DNA of 64,000 nucleotides from Morchella semilibera (taxonomy: Eukaryota > Ascomycota > Pezizomycetes > Pezizales > Morchellaceae). This document shows positions 49,480-61,247 of this stretch, in pieces. The position numbers and the translations under genes are program-made. The notes beneath the pieces were generated by a model that was not told the DNA's origin, made no database searches, and saw only the letters and a list, made by a program, of their open reading frames with translations. Position 1 is the first letter of the stretch, and the number at the start of each line of letters is the position of its first letter. The stretch lies in assembly GCA_009192285.1 (NCBI GenBank), contig CM018603.1, forward strand, positions 3,774,588 through 3,838,587, in the 5' to 3' direction.

Positions 49480-49854
49480 TCTGTTGGTGGGGTTACTCGG
49501 AGAGCGAGAAGCAATACTGTATCTTCACTGTTGCGACTGAAAACTTGGCATTATTAGTAAGAATCATGCATTTATTACGTGATATTGAATCTCCGACCTT
49601 ATTCGAGATGAAAAATGGTATTTTATCGATGGATGTGATGGTATCCTATGAGGATGAAGATGATCTCGGAGGTTTTAGAGTGTGGCCTGTGTGGATGTGT
49701 GGGTTGAAGGGATAAGGCTGTTAAGGGCCCTCATTGAGGGTCCAGTCCCACTCGCTACCACGACCAGCGGCCCGCTCCCGTAGCTAATCCTAGCTCACCA
49801 AAACATCAGGCACTATAACCATTCGAAATCATAAGCGCGGTTACCAGTAACGAA

Positions 49855-50236
49855 ATGGACATCGATATTGGTCTGTGTGTACACCCATTTTATCACTGTT
49901 GTATAACATGATGACTTATTGACATGATTGGCAGATATTGGCAATGACCTCCACAACGGGCGCGCACCAGTTGTCGGCGAATATTATCAGCTGGTTCTGG
50001 CCACAACCGAAAACCTCATACGCAATAAAAGAGGGGTCCAACTTCGTCAAGGTGATCATCCATCTGGATGGGTGAGGGATCATCATAAGTCGCGTATGCA
50101 GTATATCTTGATGCGCGGGGGATATTGTTCGTGTACTGTCATATCAAGGCGCAAATTTCAATGGAATGGAGTGGAGTGTTTCTGGGGTGTCGCACGCTGG
50201 CAAATTGACAGTGATGAGGGGTCTGATACTGAATAA
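49855..50236 (+). CDS. transposon accessory ORF C, small unknown protein
   Basis: Two exons, 49855–49870 and 49935–50236, give 105 aa. The first exon encodes only MDIDI plus one base; the 64-bp intron runs from GTCTGT to GGCAG. The protein has GEYYQLVLATTENLIRN, DHPSGWVRDHHKSRMQYIL and CSCTVISRRKFQWNGVECFW, a Trp/Cys-rich globular pattern. It lies just upstream of the transposase on the same strand. The family is not recognised; coding status rests on the composition and the in-frame splice. Confidence 0.5.
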
Positions 50237-51420
50237 ATACAATAATGTACTGCTAGCGATGTTAATAAGAGCACTCATGTTGTATTAATGATATTTTTCA
50301 AGCCCCCGCGATCATCGTTCACCGTGCGAATCTTTTTAGAGAAGCATGGAGCGCAACTTCACGTGGCTCACGGAATTTACCGATATGTGTACCAGATGTG
50401 CATGCACAAGGTTGCCATGCATTGTGAGTCGCGCTTGGCGTAACCTTATCCCAACCTCATCAGTCAATGCGAACATCAATTCAAAAAACAAAATCATGAA
50501 TCGAAAAAGACGCGGATGGGTTTCCGGAGCTGCAGCCAGCAAGAGCGAAGAGGGGGCAGTTTGGTAACAATTATCCTGGCCGCTGATACCACGATTACTA
50601 ACTGAATTTCGCGATAGAGGATGCTGCGCCAGCTGCGCATCAACAGAGCGACGACAAACAAGAAGGGGTTGATATATGGGAGGATGTGCTTGACGCGGAG
50701 GCAATGGCTCATAATCTAGAATCTGTTGTGGATGACGACGTCGAACCTACTCCAGACACACGACACTTGCAGCCATTGCAAACAAATCTCTTGGGCATCG
50801 AATGGGGTGGACCAACATACGACGGCAAGGAAAATGAAGATCTCGACGGGTATAACTCCGACGATGAACAGAAAAACAGTCAGACAAACGACGAGGGATT
50901 AGAAGATGCGATCAACGGGGGACCAGGATAATGATGCCATTGTCACACAACCCAACAATAGTATCACTCACCCAATAATTCGTCGGAATAGTACCCGAAA
51001 CCCAGTCCAGGGAAGACCCCCACGCGGAAAGAGAGGATGGAATACATGAAGAAGGAAGCTGGATCCCCAACGAAGCGAGCGCCACTATTACCGATGAAAA
51101 TGAACCGGTCGGGGAATCAAGAGGGGGTAAGGGTCTCAGAGAATCGATCATTGTCGACGGCAAAGAGTCTAGTTGCTTCGACAAATGTGGAGAAGACTTT
51201 CACCTCGCAATGATGCTATTTGTGACAAGTGCCGATCTCTCAACTGCACAATATGAAGCCCTTATAGAGGTCCTCGCCCTTGCTACACCAGACACTATAC
51301 ATTCTTTGCCTAAATCGATTAAAACTCTCCAGCAGCGATGCCGAAAGAGCTTTCCATTGATGAATCTTAAAGGCAGTTTGGTCGAGGTCGACCTGCGCCA
51401 AATCCCTACTAAGAAAGATC

Positions 51421-52053
51421 TGTCCCGGCGTCCTGGTATCTATCCCGACAGTTCGGTGGGCAGTGCACGGTTGTGGTTGTTGAGGAAATATTAAGCGAGA
51501 GCAGGGAAACGCGAGGTGGGGGTGTCGTCATAGGTTTCTAGGAGGTTCGATGGCGTGATGGATTGGTAATGTAAATAGCGGAGATGGTGGGGAGGATTAC
51601 GAGGTGTGGTAGCGACGGGTTTCTATGGGATTCTGCGGATGACGATACATAGTCTTGGCGGACTGGTGGAGGAGGTATGTTAAATAGCGGGGATAGATGT
51701 TTTCCTTAGTTCTTTCTTTCTTTTCTCTCTGTCTCGTCTTCCTGTCATCTCGGTACATAGGAATCTACTCCTATTTCTAAAAGCCATAGTCTCTCGTACC
51801 AAGGACTCAATCCTCTGACAAGAGGAAACTCATAGTATCCCTCATCGTTCTCGTTGAGGTCCTTCGGTCCTCACTCTTCCTGCTCTGTGCTCTTGTGCCC
51901 TTGCTCTTGCCTTTGTCTTCGCCGGTGCCTGTGCTTGTGCCTGTCCGGCGTTGTCCCTGTCTTCATCGGCCCCTCGTCGAATACACTGTGCTCCTCGAGT
52001 TCCTCTGCGTCATCATTGTCATCTTCTTCTTTGCGTCGGGTTACTCCGTAACA
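51421..52053 (+). repeat. 5' LTR
   Basis: Starts TGTCCCGGCG and ends CCGTAACA. It matches 57157–57791 throughout except for single-base length differences in four homopolymers (A, G, C and C runs). It contains GTCTCGTCTT at 51731–51740, the likely transcript start region (see PBS). Confidence 0.93.
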
Positions 52054-52055
52054 CT

Positions 52056-52065
52056 AAGACGAGAC
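52056..52065 (+). promoter_or_regulatory. candidate self-primer binding site (PBS)
   Basis: AAGACGAGAC lies 2 nt after the 5' LTR and is the exact reverse complement of GTCTCGTCTT inside the LTR (51731–51740). In Tf1/sushi elements the 5' end of the transcript folds back onto such a site to prime minus-strand synthesis instead of a tRNA. I infer the same here; I did not test tRNA complementarity. Confidence 0.6.
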
Positions 52066-52114
52066 CATCCTCACTCGACTAGCACAATCCGAGTTCCTCG
52101 CACCACAGTTTACC

Positions 52115-53359
52115 ATGACCGCCCCTGCTACCAATGCATTTGATTATCAAAAGCTCCATACGGATCTCGAAGGGTTCTTTGTCGCTCACCCTGAAGTGGA
52201 CCCCGCCGCAACGGAAGAAGCGAAGCAAGCATACGACCTCCTCCAAAGAGCGCACGGAGGGGTCCAGCAATATGCGATCGACCTCACCACCCATCACTCC
52301 CGAAACCGAACAAGGCCGGGCCGAGTTCCATAAAGAAATCCAGGGACTACGGGCTAAGATCAAGAAGCTGCAAGAAGGAGTCAAAGGAGGTTTTAGAGGA
52401 GCTCCACGATGACTTAACCAAGCCATCCAAATCCGAGAAGCTACCCGACCCGGAGAAATACCGGGGCGATCGCAAGACTCTCAGGACCTTCCAGAGACAA
52501 CTTCAGATTAAGCTCACGGCTAATCTGGATCGCTTTCCTACCGCGGCTCAACAACTTGCGTATTCTATTTCTCGATTGGAAGGACCGGCGGCGGATCAAT
52601 TTTTAGTTTATATTACAGATGAAGGAATCGCTCTCGATTCCATGGCGGAGTTTTTTGAAATTTTGGATAATGCTTTTGGGGATCCAGACCGCGCCGCCAC
52701 TGCTGCTCGAAATCTGAGGGAGATCAGGCAGCGCCAACGCACCTTTTCTGAGTACTTTGCAGAGTTTCAGCGATACGCTGCCGACTCTGAGTTCAACGAA
52801 GCGGCTAAGATTGAATGTTTGTTGGAAGGACTTAACCAGGACCTAATGGCCCTGATGATTCAGAATGAAACACCAACTACAATTAAGGACTGCGGGCTGC
52901 TTCTTCAACGTCTTGATAATAAGCAACGGGCGCTACAGGCCAGGATGGGGAGATTTCGTTTTCAGATTCCAAGTGCTCCTGCTCCGCGTCCCTTTGCTCC
53001 TCGTCCCCCCGTTGCACCAGCAACATCCCCCAGTCATACGAGGACCACCCCAACCACCACCGAAGAATGCTGCGCCAGCGGCCCACCCTTCCTATACTCC
53101 TGGGGGAGCTGTTCCTATGGATTTGTCTAATAGTTACCGTCGCCCGGATCCCAGAGAAAGGGAGGCACGTCGTGTGGAGAATCGCTGCTATTACTGCGGG
53201 GGGGTTGGACATTTGGTTAGAGACTGTAAGCTTTCGCCCTCGGGAAGGGCAGCACCTAGGATGAGGGGAGCGTTGTTGGAAGCAAGAAAGGAAAAAAAGG
53301 AAAAGGAAGAGGAGGTATTGTCGGATGAGGAGGAGTTAAAAGATTCGTCCCTGGCCTAG
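52115..53359 (+). CDS. gag: gag polyprotein of the LTR retrotransposon (several frame breaks)
   Basis: ATG at 52115. The capsid-type region includes SEKLPDPEKYRGDRKTLRTF, YSISRLEGPAADQF and YFAEFQRYAADSEFNEAA. A Pro-rich linker and one CCHC knuckle (CYYCGGVGHLVRDC) follow, then a Glu/Lys-rich end. As read there are three frame changes (near 52285, 52375 and 53045). At least two coincide with C runs and fit single-base length errors. Gag forms the particle that packages element RNA. The pol frame follows in a different frame near the stop at 53357–53359, as often seen at gag–pol junctions. Confidence 0.8.
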
Positions 53360-53397
53360 GCGGCATAGCCCAGGGACCTTCAAAGGTTTTCTCTCAG

Positions 53398-56300
53398 GTG
53401 TCTATTTCAACGTTTTCAGTATCAGAAGGGGAGATGGATGGGAATCAACTGATTGTAGTGTGTTCTATTTCACAAAATAAAAAATCTATTGTACCCACTT
53501 ATGCCTTGATTGATACTGGAGCGTCGGGATATGCATTTATTGATGAAGACTTTGTGCGCCGCCATGAATTAAAGATGAAAAATTTACGGACTGAGAGGGA
53601 GATTGATGTGATTGATGGAAGGCCTATCGAGTCTGGGAAGGTAACCAGGAAGGTGACGTTGGAATTGGAAATTAATGGACATGTGGAGGAGTGTCCTTTC
53701 TTTGTTACAAAGTTGGGACATTATCCGATTGTGATGGGAATTCCTTGGCTGAGGAAGCATGGAGTTTTGATTGATAGTGGAAGGAATGAGATTCGCTTCC
53801 AGTCATCAGTGTGTCTTGAACATTGCATAGCCAACCACAAACCTATTGTTGCTCGAGGAATTTCAAACTTCACCACCCGAAAGGCCTGTTACAAATATTT
53901 CGGCAATTACTCCTCGATCGTTTAAGAAACTTTCGCAAGACCCTACTGTGCAAATTTATTCGACTACCCTTTATGCTATCAACAAAGTGTTGGAGATGCC
54001 TGCCAACCCTGATGGAATGATTCCAATTGATTATCAGCGGTTCCGACAGCTGTTCGATGAGACCAATGCTTCTAGACTACCACCACATCGTCTCTATGAC
54101 CATGAGATCAAACTTCAGGAAGGAACAGTACCACCCTTTGGTCCCATGTATAGCATGTCACGGGAAGAGTTGAAGGCGTTGAGGGACTATTTGGCCGATA
54201 ATTTGCAGAAAGGATTTCTTAGATCGAGTAATTCTCCAGCCGGCGCCCCGGTGCTATTTGTTAAAAAGGCTGATGGTTCCTTACGCTTGTGTGTTGATTA
54301 TCGAAAGCTAAATGCTATTACGGTCAAGGATCGATACCCTCTTCCCCTTACACCAGAGACGATGGCCAATTTAGCCCGTGCTAATTATTTTACCAAGCTG
54401 GACCTACGATGGGGATATAATCAGATTAGGATTAAAGAAGGGGACGAGTGGAAAACGGCTTTTCGAACACGCTATGGACATTGGGAATATTTGGTGATGC
54501 CTTTTTGGTCTAACTAATGCTCCTGCTACCTTTCAACGTTGGATTAACGATATTCTTCGCCCCTTTCTGGATCGTTGCGCTACTGCTTATCTGGATGATA
54601 TTCTTATTTATTCGGAAACCTTGGAACAACATCAACAGGATGTGCAACAAGTACTGGAAGCCTTGGAAGCTAATGAGGTCCATTTAAAACCAGAGAAATG
54701 CGAATTCAGCGTACAAGAGACAAAATATTTGGGCATGATCTTGACCCCTGGAGGAATGAAGATGGATCCTGCTAAGGTACGGACAATTGTGGACTGGGAA
54801 GCGCCTAAGACAGTGAAGGAGGTTCAGGAATTTCTTGGGTTTGCCAATTTCTATCGACGCTTTATCTATGCTTATTCCCGAGTGGCTCGGCCATTGACTA
54901 CTCTGACAAAAAAGCATGTACGATTTGAGTGGACCCAAAAAGTTGAACAAGCCTTTCAGAAACTCAAGATTGCTTTTACTACCGCTCCCATATTGATGCA
55001 CCCTGATCCCGAGAAAGAATTTATTGTGGAAACCGATGCGTCAGATTATGTGTCGGCAGGGATATTATCACAACGAGATGATGAAGGAGTTCTGCACCCG
55101 GTCGCTTTTTTCTCCAAGATACACTCGCCAGCAGAATGCAATTACGAAATTTATGATAAGGAGTTGTTAGCCATTATTCGTTGCTTCGAGGAATGGAGAC
55201 CTCATTTGGAGACAGCTCAATTTCAAGTCAAAGTACTTACAGATCATCGCAATCTTGAGTACTTTATGTCGACTAAATTGCTGAATAGACGTCAAACTCG
55301 TTGGGCGGAGTTTTTGTCTCGGTTTAATTTTATTATTCAATATAGGCCCGGGAAGCAGGGAAGGAAGGTTGATATTCTAACCAGGAGGCCTAAGGATTTA
55401 CCAAAGGAAGGGGATGAGAGATTGGAACAACAAAGTCGAGTGGTTTTAAAGAGGGAGAATTTAGATGCAAAGATAAGTTTGTTAGCGGGCTCTTTGTCAA
55501 ATGAACCCGCTGAAGGATCGTCTCCCGTACTTGATTTGTTTAACAAAGCTTACCAGAGTGATAGCTTTCCAAACAAAATTCTATCCATGCTCCGAAATGG
55601 CGTTCAACAATCGAAAGAGATCTCATTGGCTGAGTGCAAGGAGAGCGAGGAGGGGCTATTGCTTTACCGGAATACTCTTTATGTCCCTGATTTTGATGAA
55701 CTTAAGCTCTACCTGCTACGGGAGTATCATGATAAACCCTCTGCTGGACATCCTGGACGATCAAAGACTTTGGAACTTCTCAGCCGGGAATATTATTGGC
55801 CGACCATGCGGAAATATACAGACCGCTATGTCCAGAATTGCCATACCTGTCGGCGAAGTAAGACGAACCATAATCCCCTACAAGGAGTTCTGCGCCCCCT
55901 ATCGGTGCCCAAAGGACCCTGGACGGATGTCACGATGGATTTTGTAACGGGACTTCCGGAGAGTCATGGATTTAATGCCATTCATCAGCAAGACCTGATT
56001 TGTCTCCTGATGTCTCCTGAGCCTCAGGAGACTCAAAAAATGTCCAGGAATCTCAGGAGAGTCTCAGGAGACCCAGGAGACTGTTGGGAGACTCCAGTCA
56101 CAAGTTGAGCTTGCTGATGTTCTCGTAGTGGTGGATCGATTGACAAAGATGAAGCATTTGATTCCTACGACGGAGAATGTTAACGCCAGGGATCTGTCTC
56201 GTCTATACCTTCAACAGGTATGGAAGTTACATGGGCTACCAGAAACTATTGTTTCTGATCGAGGGACACAGTTTACTGCTGAATTTTGGAAAGTTCTCTG

Positions 56301-57135
56301 TGAACGGCTGGAAATTGCCCCTCGTTATTCCACAGCATTTCATCCTCAGACCGATGGACAAACAGAAAGGACCAATGCGATTATGGAACAGTACCTCCGA
56401 AGTTATGTATCATATCAACAGGATAACTGGGTGGATTTTTTACCTCTGGCTGAATTTGCTACCAATAATCACATCTCCGAAACTACTAATATGTCCCCCT
56501 TTCAGGCTAACTATGGGAGACACCCGAGGATGACATTCGGACCTTTACAGCACGGACAGACGGTAAACGAGGACCAGGCTAATGGGTTGGCACGGGAGAT
56601 GTCACAGGTGTTTGATTTCCTGAAAAGTGAAATGTTCAGGGCGCAGAAGATACAGGAGGAGATGGCCAACTTACACCGGACTCCGGCACCTCGATATGCG
56701 GTTGGCGATTTTGTCTGGCTCTCGACTCGAAATATTGAGACAAAACGACCCTCGAAAAAACTTGACTGGAAACAAATTGGTCCCTACCCGGTTAAACGAA
56801 TTGTGAGCCCTTATGCCTACGAGGTGGAGTTACCTGCCTCTATGAAAATACATCCAGTATTTCATGTTTCATTATTATCGCCGACAGTTGAAGATCCTGT
56901 TCCCGGACAAATTGTTGAACCACCCCCACCGGTGGAAGTTGAAGGAGAGACTGAATGGGAAGTAGCGGAGATATTGGATTCGCGGAAGAGAGGGCGAAGG
57001 GTGGAGTACTTAGTTAGATATGTTGGATATGAAGAATCATCCTGGCAACCTTCGGGTGATTTGGAGCATAGTCCTGATATTAGGAAAGCATTCCACAACC
57101 AATATCCTTCGAAACCTCGGCCTATCAGGAGCTAG
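53398..57135 (+). pseudogene. pol: pol polyprotein (PR-RT-RNase H-IN-chromodomain), interrupted
   Basis: Domains in order: protease with ALIDTGASG (about 53512); RT with [20 protein letters not shown] and the catalytic YLDD at 54588–54599; RNase H with IVETDASDY; integrase with the HHCC zinc region ([19 protein letters not shown]), first Asp in WTDVTMDF, second in SDRGTQF, and a Glu after HPQTDGQTE; C-terminal chromodomain (EWEVAEILDSRK, YLVRYVGYEESSWQP). Breaks: a C-run shift near 53870, an extra T in the T5 run at 54502–54506 inside RT, and the 137-bp insert 55983–56119 in integrase. The first two are probably sequence errors; the insert is real structure and would inactivate integrase. Confidence 0.88.
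55983..56119. mobile_element. 137-bp MITE-like insertion in the integrase
   Basis: It begins CATCAGCAAG and ends CTTGCTGATG, a perfect 10-bp terminal inverted repeat, with TT on both sides (55981–55982, 56120–56121). Removing it and one TT rejoins GFNAI directly to LVVVDRLTKM, the expected integrase sequence. The interior has many CTCAGGAGA/TCTCCTGAG copies in both orientations, including an exact palindrome GTCTCCTGAG-C-CTCAGGAGAC. There is no ORF. The insert plus TT is not a multiple of three. Confidence 0.8.
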
Positions 57136-57156
57136 GCCCTTGGAGGGGACCTGATC

Positions 57157-57791
57157 TGTCCCGGCGTCCTGGTATCTATCCCGACAGTTCGGTGGGCAGT
57201 GCACGGTTGTGGTTGTTGAGGAAATATTAAGCGAGAGCAGGGAACGCGAGGTGGGGGGTGTCGTCATAGGTTTCTAGGAGGTTCGATGGCGTGATGGATT
57301 GGTAATGTAAATAGCGGAGATGGTGGGGAGGATTACGAGGTGTGGTAGCGACGGGTTTCTATGGGATTCTGCGGATGACGATACATAGTCTTGGCGGACT
57401 GGTGGAGGAGGTATGTTAAATAGCGGGGATAGATGTTTTCCTTAGTTCTTTCTTTCTTTTCTCTCTGTCTCGTCTTCCTGTCATCTCGGTACATAGGAAT
57501 CTACTCCTATTTCTAAAAGCCATAGTCTCTCGTACCAAGGACTCAATCCTCTGACAAGAGGAAACTCATAGTATCCCTCATCGTTCTCGTTGAGGTCCCT
57601 TCGGTCCTCACTCTTCCTGCTCTGTGCTCTTGTGCCCTTGCTCTTGCCTTTGTCTTCGCCGGTGCCTGTGCTTGTGCCTGTCCGGCGTTGTCCCTGTCTT
57701 CATCGGCCCCCTCGTCGAATACACTGTGCTCCTCGAGTTCCTCTGCGTCATCATTGTCATCTTCTTCTTTGCGTCGGGTTACTCCGTAACA
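57157..57791 (+). repeat. 3' LTR
   Basis: Same sequence as the 5' LTR apart from four homopolymer lengths. It is preceded by a purine-rich stretch (GGAGGGGAC at about 57142–57150), the likely polypurine tract. It overlaps an open frame that runs on into the transposase; that upstream part is LTR and not transposase. Confidence 0.93.
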
Positions 57792-60644
57792 GAAACACCA
57801 CGCCATGCATACTACTTTGAACCATCCGAGTACTGTAGGATTTGGCTGAGCAGTAAAAGTATCAGAAACAGCATTCACCAAGGCTTTGGAGAATTCGTCG
57901 ACGTAGCGTCTGAAATTTGGCATGGTGACGCATGGATGGAGAGCGTGAGAACGACATCTGGATGTTTTGCATTCATACCAGGAGATGTCCCGGGCTCGCC
58001 TACTTGTGTACCATTGATGCCATCTGACTGCGTCAAATACATCAATTCGGAAGGAAACGTTGCAATCGGTAGGGTCAAATGTGTGGGGATAGACAAGCGA
58101 CAAGGACAGAACTACCAGCAAGTATGCGCCCTCATTAACCCCCTAATACCTCCAGGCCAATTGCGCAGGACATGGGCCCCCCCAGATAATTCTATCGACC
58201 CTTTCCCACAATATGAATGGGTCGATTCAGATTTACCGGAGTTAATACTAGTTGAAGCACACCGGGAGATTATACCCTGTACAAATATATCCTCGAGGAT
58301 ATGGGTTCACTTCACCGACTACATATCGATCGACGAACTGAGGAACAGTCTTCTTCCACAACATCCTACCTTCTGTGTACGTTTAATCGCATACACATGG
58401 AACCGCGAATGGCATATCCGTCCAATACACAAAAGACACAGGGTTCTAGCTGAACTCGAACTTAAGGAACTTACGCGCAATTATGTGCTTCAAAATATGG
58501 TCGAATACCAGGCTCAAGCGCCAAGCGGGGATGGCAGTGAGGTTGGGGGTGGCGGCCAGGACAACCACAACTGTACAATTCGGCGCATAAGCATCCCTTA
58601 CTCTATATTCCTGGACGGCTTCGGTTTATATAGAAATGCATACTATAGTTTAAAGGGTATGTATATCACTCCCGCCGGGATGAATTTATCAGAGCGTACA
58701 CGCCTGTATAATATGAATGTCCTCATGATTGGTCCATTTGGGTCAAGCGAGCATCAGATGGCAGCATGCTTGGAACTAGACGCTCTGCCGTTGGGTAAAG
58801 GTATGAAAATAGTGTTGGATTCGGGTGAAGAGGTCTTCGTTACTGCGTTTCCATTGGTTCTCAACGGCGACATGCCGCAGCAGAATCAAAATTCAGGTGC
58901 AAAATCTCACAAGGCTATATACGGATGCCGTTCATGCTTCGTCCCCGACACCCAACGCCGAGAACTGGACTATAATATCCACCATTATGGGAGATATATG
59001 CAGCATGTCAAATTTATTTGGCAAGAAGCGTTGGCTTCTCGTACGAAACAAAAGAGAGATACCGCACTGCGGAGAGCAGGATTGGCTGAAACAGGACCTT
59101 TCTTCAGTGGCTGCTACACCATGATTGACCCCCACCGCGGGACACCGAACGACCCCATGCACGCCGAACTGAGACTCTGTAAATACTTCGAGGAGGCGCT
59201 ATTGGAGGGTATCCTATCAAGCGAAGGTGTCAAAGCATACCTAGCTGCATGGGATGTCGTACAGGTGCCGTATGGATGGGGTCAACCACAAAATCCCGTG
59301 ACCCACAAAGGATCCATGATATTCAGCGAACACGGCCGAATATCGATAATCAACCCCTTCGTTTTGATGCATATGTTCACCAATGATGATTGGTCATATC
59401 ATTCCGACCCTGCATTGATTCCACAACAACGTTCATCATATATAAAAAACGTCGCAAGAACCCGTTTAATTGGTGAATTCGGAGATATGTTTATCGGAGG
59501 GATCGTCACGACGGCCTGGCTACTTGCACGGTGTGTGACATTGGCTTTACAAGACACAATATCGATAAGAGAAAAGTCAGAGTTTAAAGCTGTCGTAATA
59601 GAGGTCGGTAAAAACCTACCGGGTGATACTTCCCATGATAGGATAGCGGGCTAACAATACTCACAGTCTCGAAAGATGCTACAGAAGATATTTACTTGTG
59701 CCTCTGCCGACACAAAGACATTTAAAAACTACGCCAACGTACCTAATATTCACTTAGCCCTACACTACTACGAAAACATCCAGAATTACGGCACAGCAAG
59801 AAATTCCTCGACCATGATGGGTGAACAAAAACATAAAGTCTTCAAGGCACATGCACAACACACTAACACCAAGGACAACGACCTGCAGCTTATGAAAGCG
59901 ACAAACACTGCACAAACCATACGCTTTATCCTTACAGGGGCTTTCAAATTATCCTCCCCGGACCTGACGATGCAGATGTGGAATATCGTACACAAATGCC
60001 CTACCATGTGTGGACGGTTTCTGGGGGCGAAGGCAGTAAATGCATACACTTCAAAGGGTCCAGAATCTGAGACCGTTACCACAGAGAGCCCGATATACGA
60101 ACCAGGTGCATCTGAAATAGATATTGAAAAGTCTTTATTTCTGAGGGTGAATACAGGACTGGCGGTGTCTACCAATCAAATAAAATCCCAAGACTACATA
60201 TACGACACAAGCAACAGATGCGGATCATACAAGCAATGCTATGATGTGGAGCTTTTCCCACATATACGTTATAAGATAAGGTACTGGAGATATTTTACGG
60301 GGGTGCCAAAGGAGGAAGAGCACAAGGGACACGTAAAGGCCTTCAATATCAGGATAAACCAAATCATCAAACTCAAAGATGATCCGTATTCATTCCACCA
60401 CGTCAATAGGATCTTTACATTAAAAATAGGTAACATGGTTCGAGTCTTCTTCGCTATCAAGCCACTGGAGAGCGTTCAGGATTATTCGGTAGCACCTGTA
60501 TACAAGATATTCCGATTGCGCATGGAGGTAGAAGAGATAACAGTTGGTATAAGAAGTATTGATTCTGTTATCATGCATTTTGTTTCGAAGGATCCCAAGT
60601 CAAACACATGGTGGTATAACCCTTATAACCCTAATTTTACATAG

Positions 60645-61070
60645 GGTATAATCTAATTAGAGTGCACAATTGTTCTATGTGCTTGTGGTGATGAATACAC
60701 GCCTAAAATGAATGTGCCTCGATCGGAGAATATACAGTTAATTTATTCATGTATTTGTAGTAGTAAGTACATGCATAAAACAAATATAGTTCAGCGAGAA
60801 AGTGTACATTTATTTTATGCATTTATTTGTGGGGATGTTGCATGTATATTGTGGCTGTAAATCAATTATAGGGTGTACAGTTAATTTATGCATGTGTCGG
60901 TAGTGATAAAATACATGTAAATACTGGCTGTGGCGTAATGGGGGGGCGTACAGTTATTTCATGCGTGTGTACTTAAGCGAGTGTACAAGAATATAGTGGT
61001 TGTGCTCTCATTGGTTTGCATACATGTATTTTATGCGTGAGTATTTAAGCGAGCGTACAAGGGTATTGTG
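60645..61070. repeat. right inner tandem repeat (about 70-bp units)
   Basis: Imperfect units begin near 60732, 60803, 60876, 60948 and 61018. Each has a TACAGTTA/TACATTTA-type start, ATTTATGCAT(GT) and a GTAC-rich middle. Two units carry TTAAGCGAG, the complement of the left-end CGCTTAC core, so the two ends carry related inverted arrays. Confidence 0.6.
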
Positions 61071-61247
61071 AATGCCGCCCAGAATGCTACAGGAGTGCGG
61101 CATTTCGTGAAATGCGCATTGTATAGAAAATGCTACGAGAGAGGAATGCGGCATGGGTGTGGTGTTGTGGCCCAGGGGCATTTCTTCGATGGTATTTGTG
61201 CAACCCCGGCAGGACTGCGGCATTGTTACTAATGCGGTATTGCTGCG
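61063..61247. repeat. right subterminal repeat array (TGCGGCAT / ATGCCGC)
   Basis: Short motifs ATGCCGC, TGCGGCAT, GCGGTATT and CTGCGGTA occur several times just inside the right TIR and match the left array at 45473–45855. Confidence 0.7.

Larger units (their letters stand above)
51417..57790 (+). mobile_element. Ty3/gypsy chromodomain LTR retrotransposon (Tf1/sushi-like)
   Basis: Complete element with two ~635-bp LTRs, gag with a CCHC knuckle, protease, reverse transcriptase, RNase H, integrase and a C-terminal chromodomain: the domain order of chromoviruses. AGAAA abuts both sides (51412–51416, 57791–57795) if the LTR is taken as GATCTG…CGTAAC; with TG…CA ends the LTRs are 51421–52053 and 57157–57791 and the flanks do not match. 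The LTRs have no base substitutions between them and differ only in four homopolymer lengths, so insertion was recent and no RIP-like C-to-T damage is visible in them. It sits inside the transposase gene, same strand. Confidence 0.92.
50346..60644 (+). pseudogene. CMC-type transposase gene, split by an LTR retrotransposon
   Basis: Exon 1 (50346–50563) has a Cys cluster (CTRCACTRLPC). The intron 50564–50617 holds a perfect TACTAAC branch site. Exon 2 continues to 51416, where the retrotransposon begins, and resumes at 57796. The DDE-type core shows IFLDGFGLYRNAYYSLKG, MIGPFGSSEHQM, LNGDMPQQNQNSG, KAIYGCRSC and NDPMHAELRLCKYFEE, in the order of CMC transposases. A last intron (about 59604–59666) leads to the C-terminal exon with NIHLALHYYENIQNYGT and MMGEQKHKVFKAH, ending at 60644. 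Three frame breaks lie in 5-base homopolymers (50552–50556, 50917–50921, 51017–51021), probably read errors. The retrotransposon disrupts this copy. The last donor (GTCGGT) is uncertain. Confidence 0.75.

Noticed and set aside
57624-57790. N-terminal extension of the 676-aa transposase ORF (MLLCPCSCLCLRRC)
   Set aside because: This part is LTR sequence, identical to the 5' LTR; the fusion is created by the insertion.
61008-61223. 71-aa minus ORF near the right TIR
   Set aside because: It lies in the subterminal repeat array; the His/Cys-rich look comes from the repeated GCC/GCA motif.
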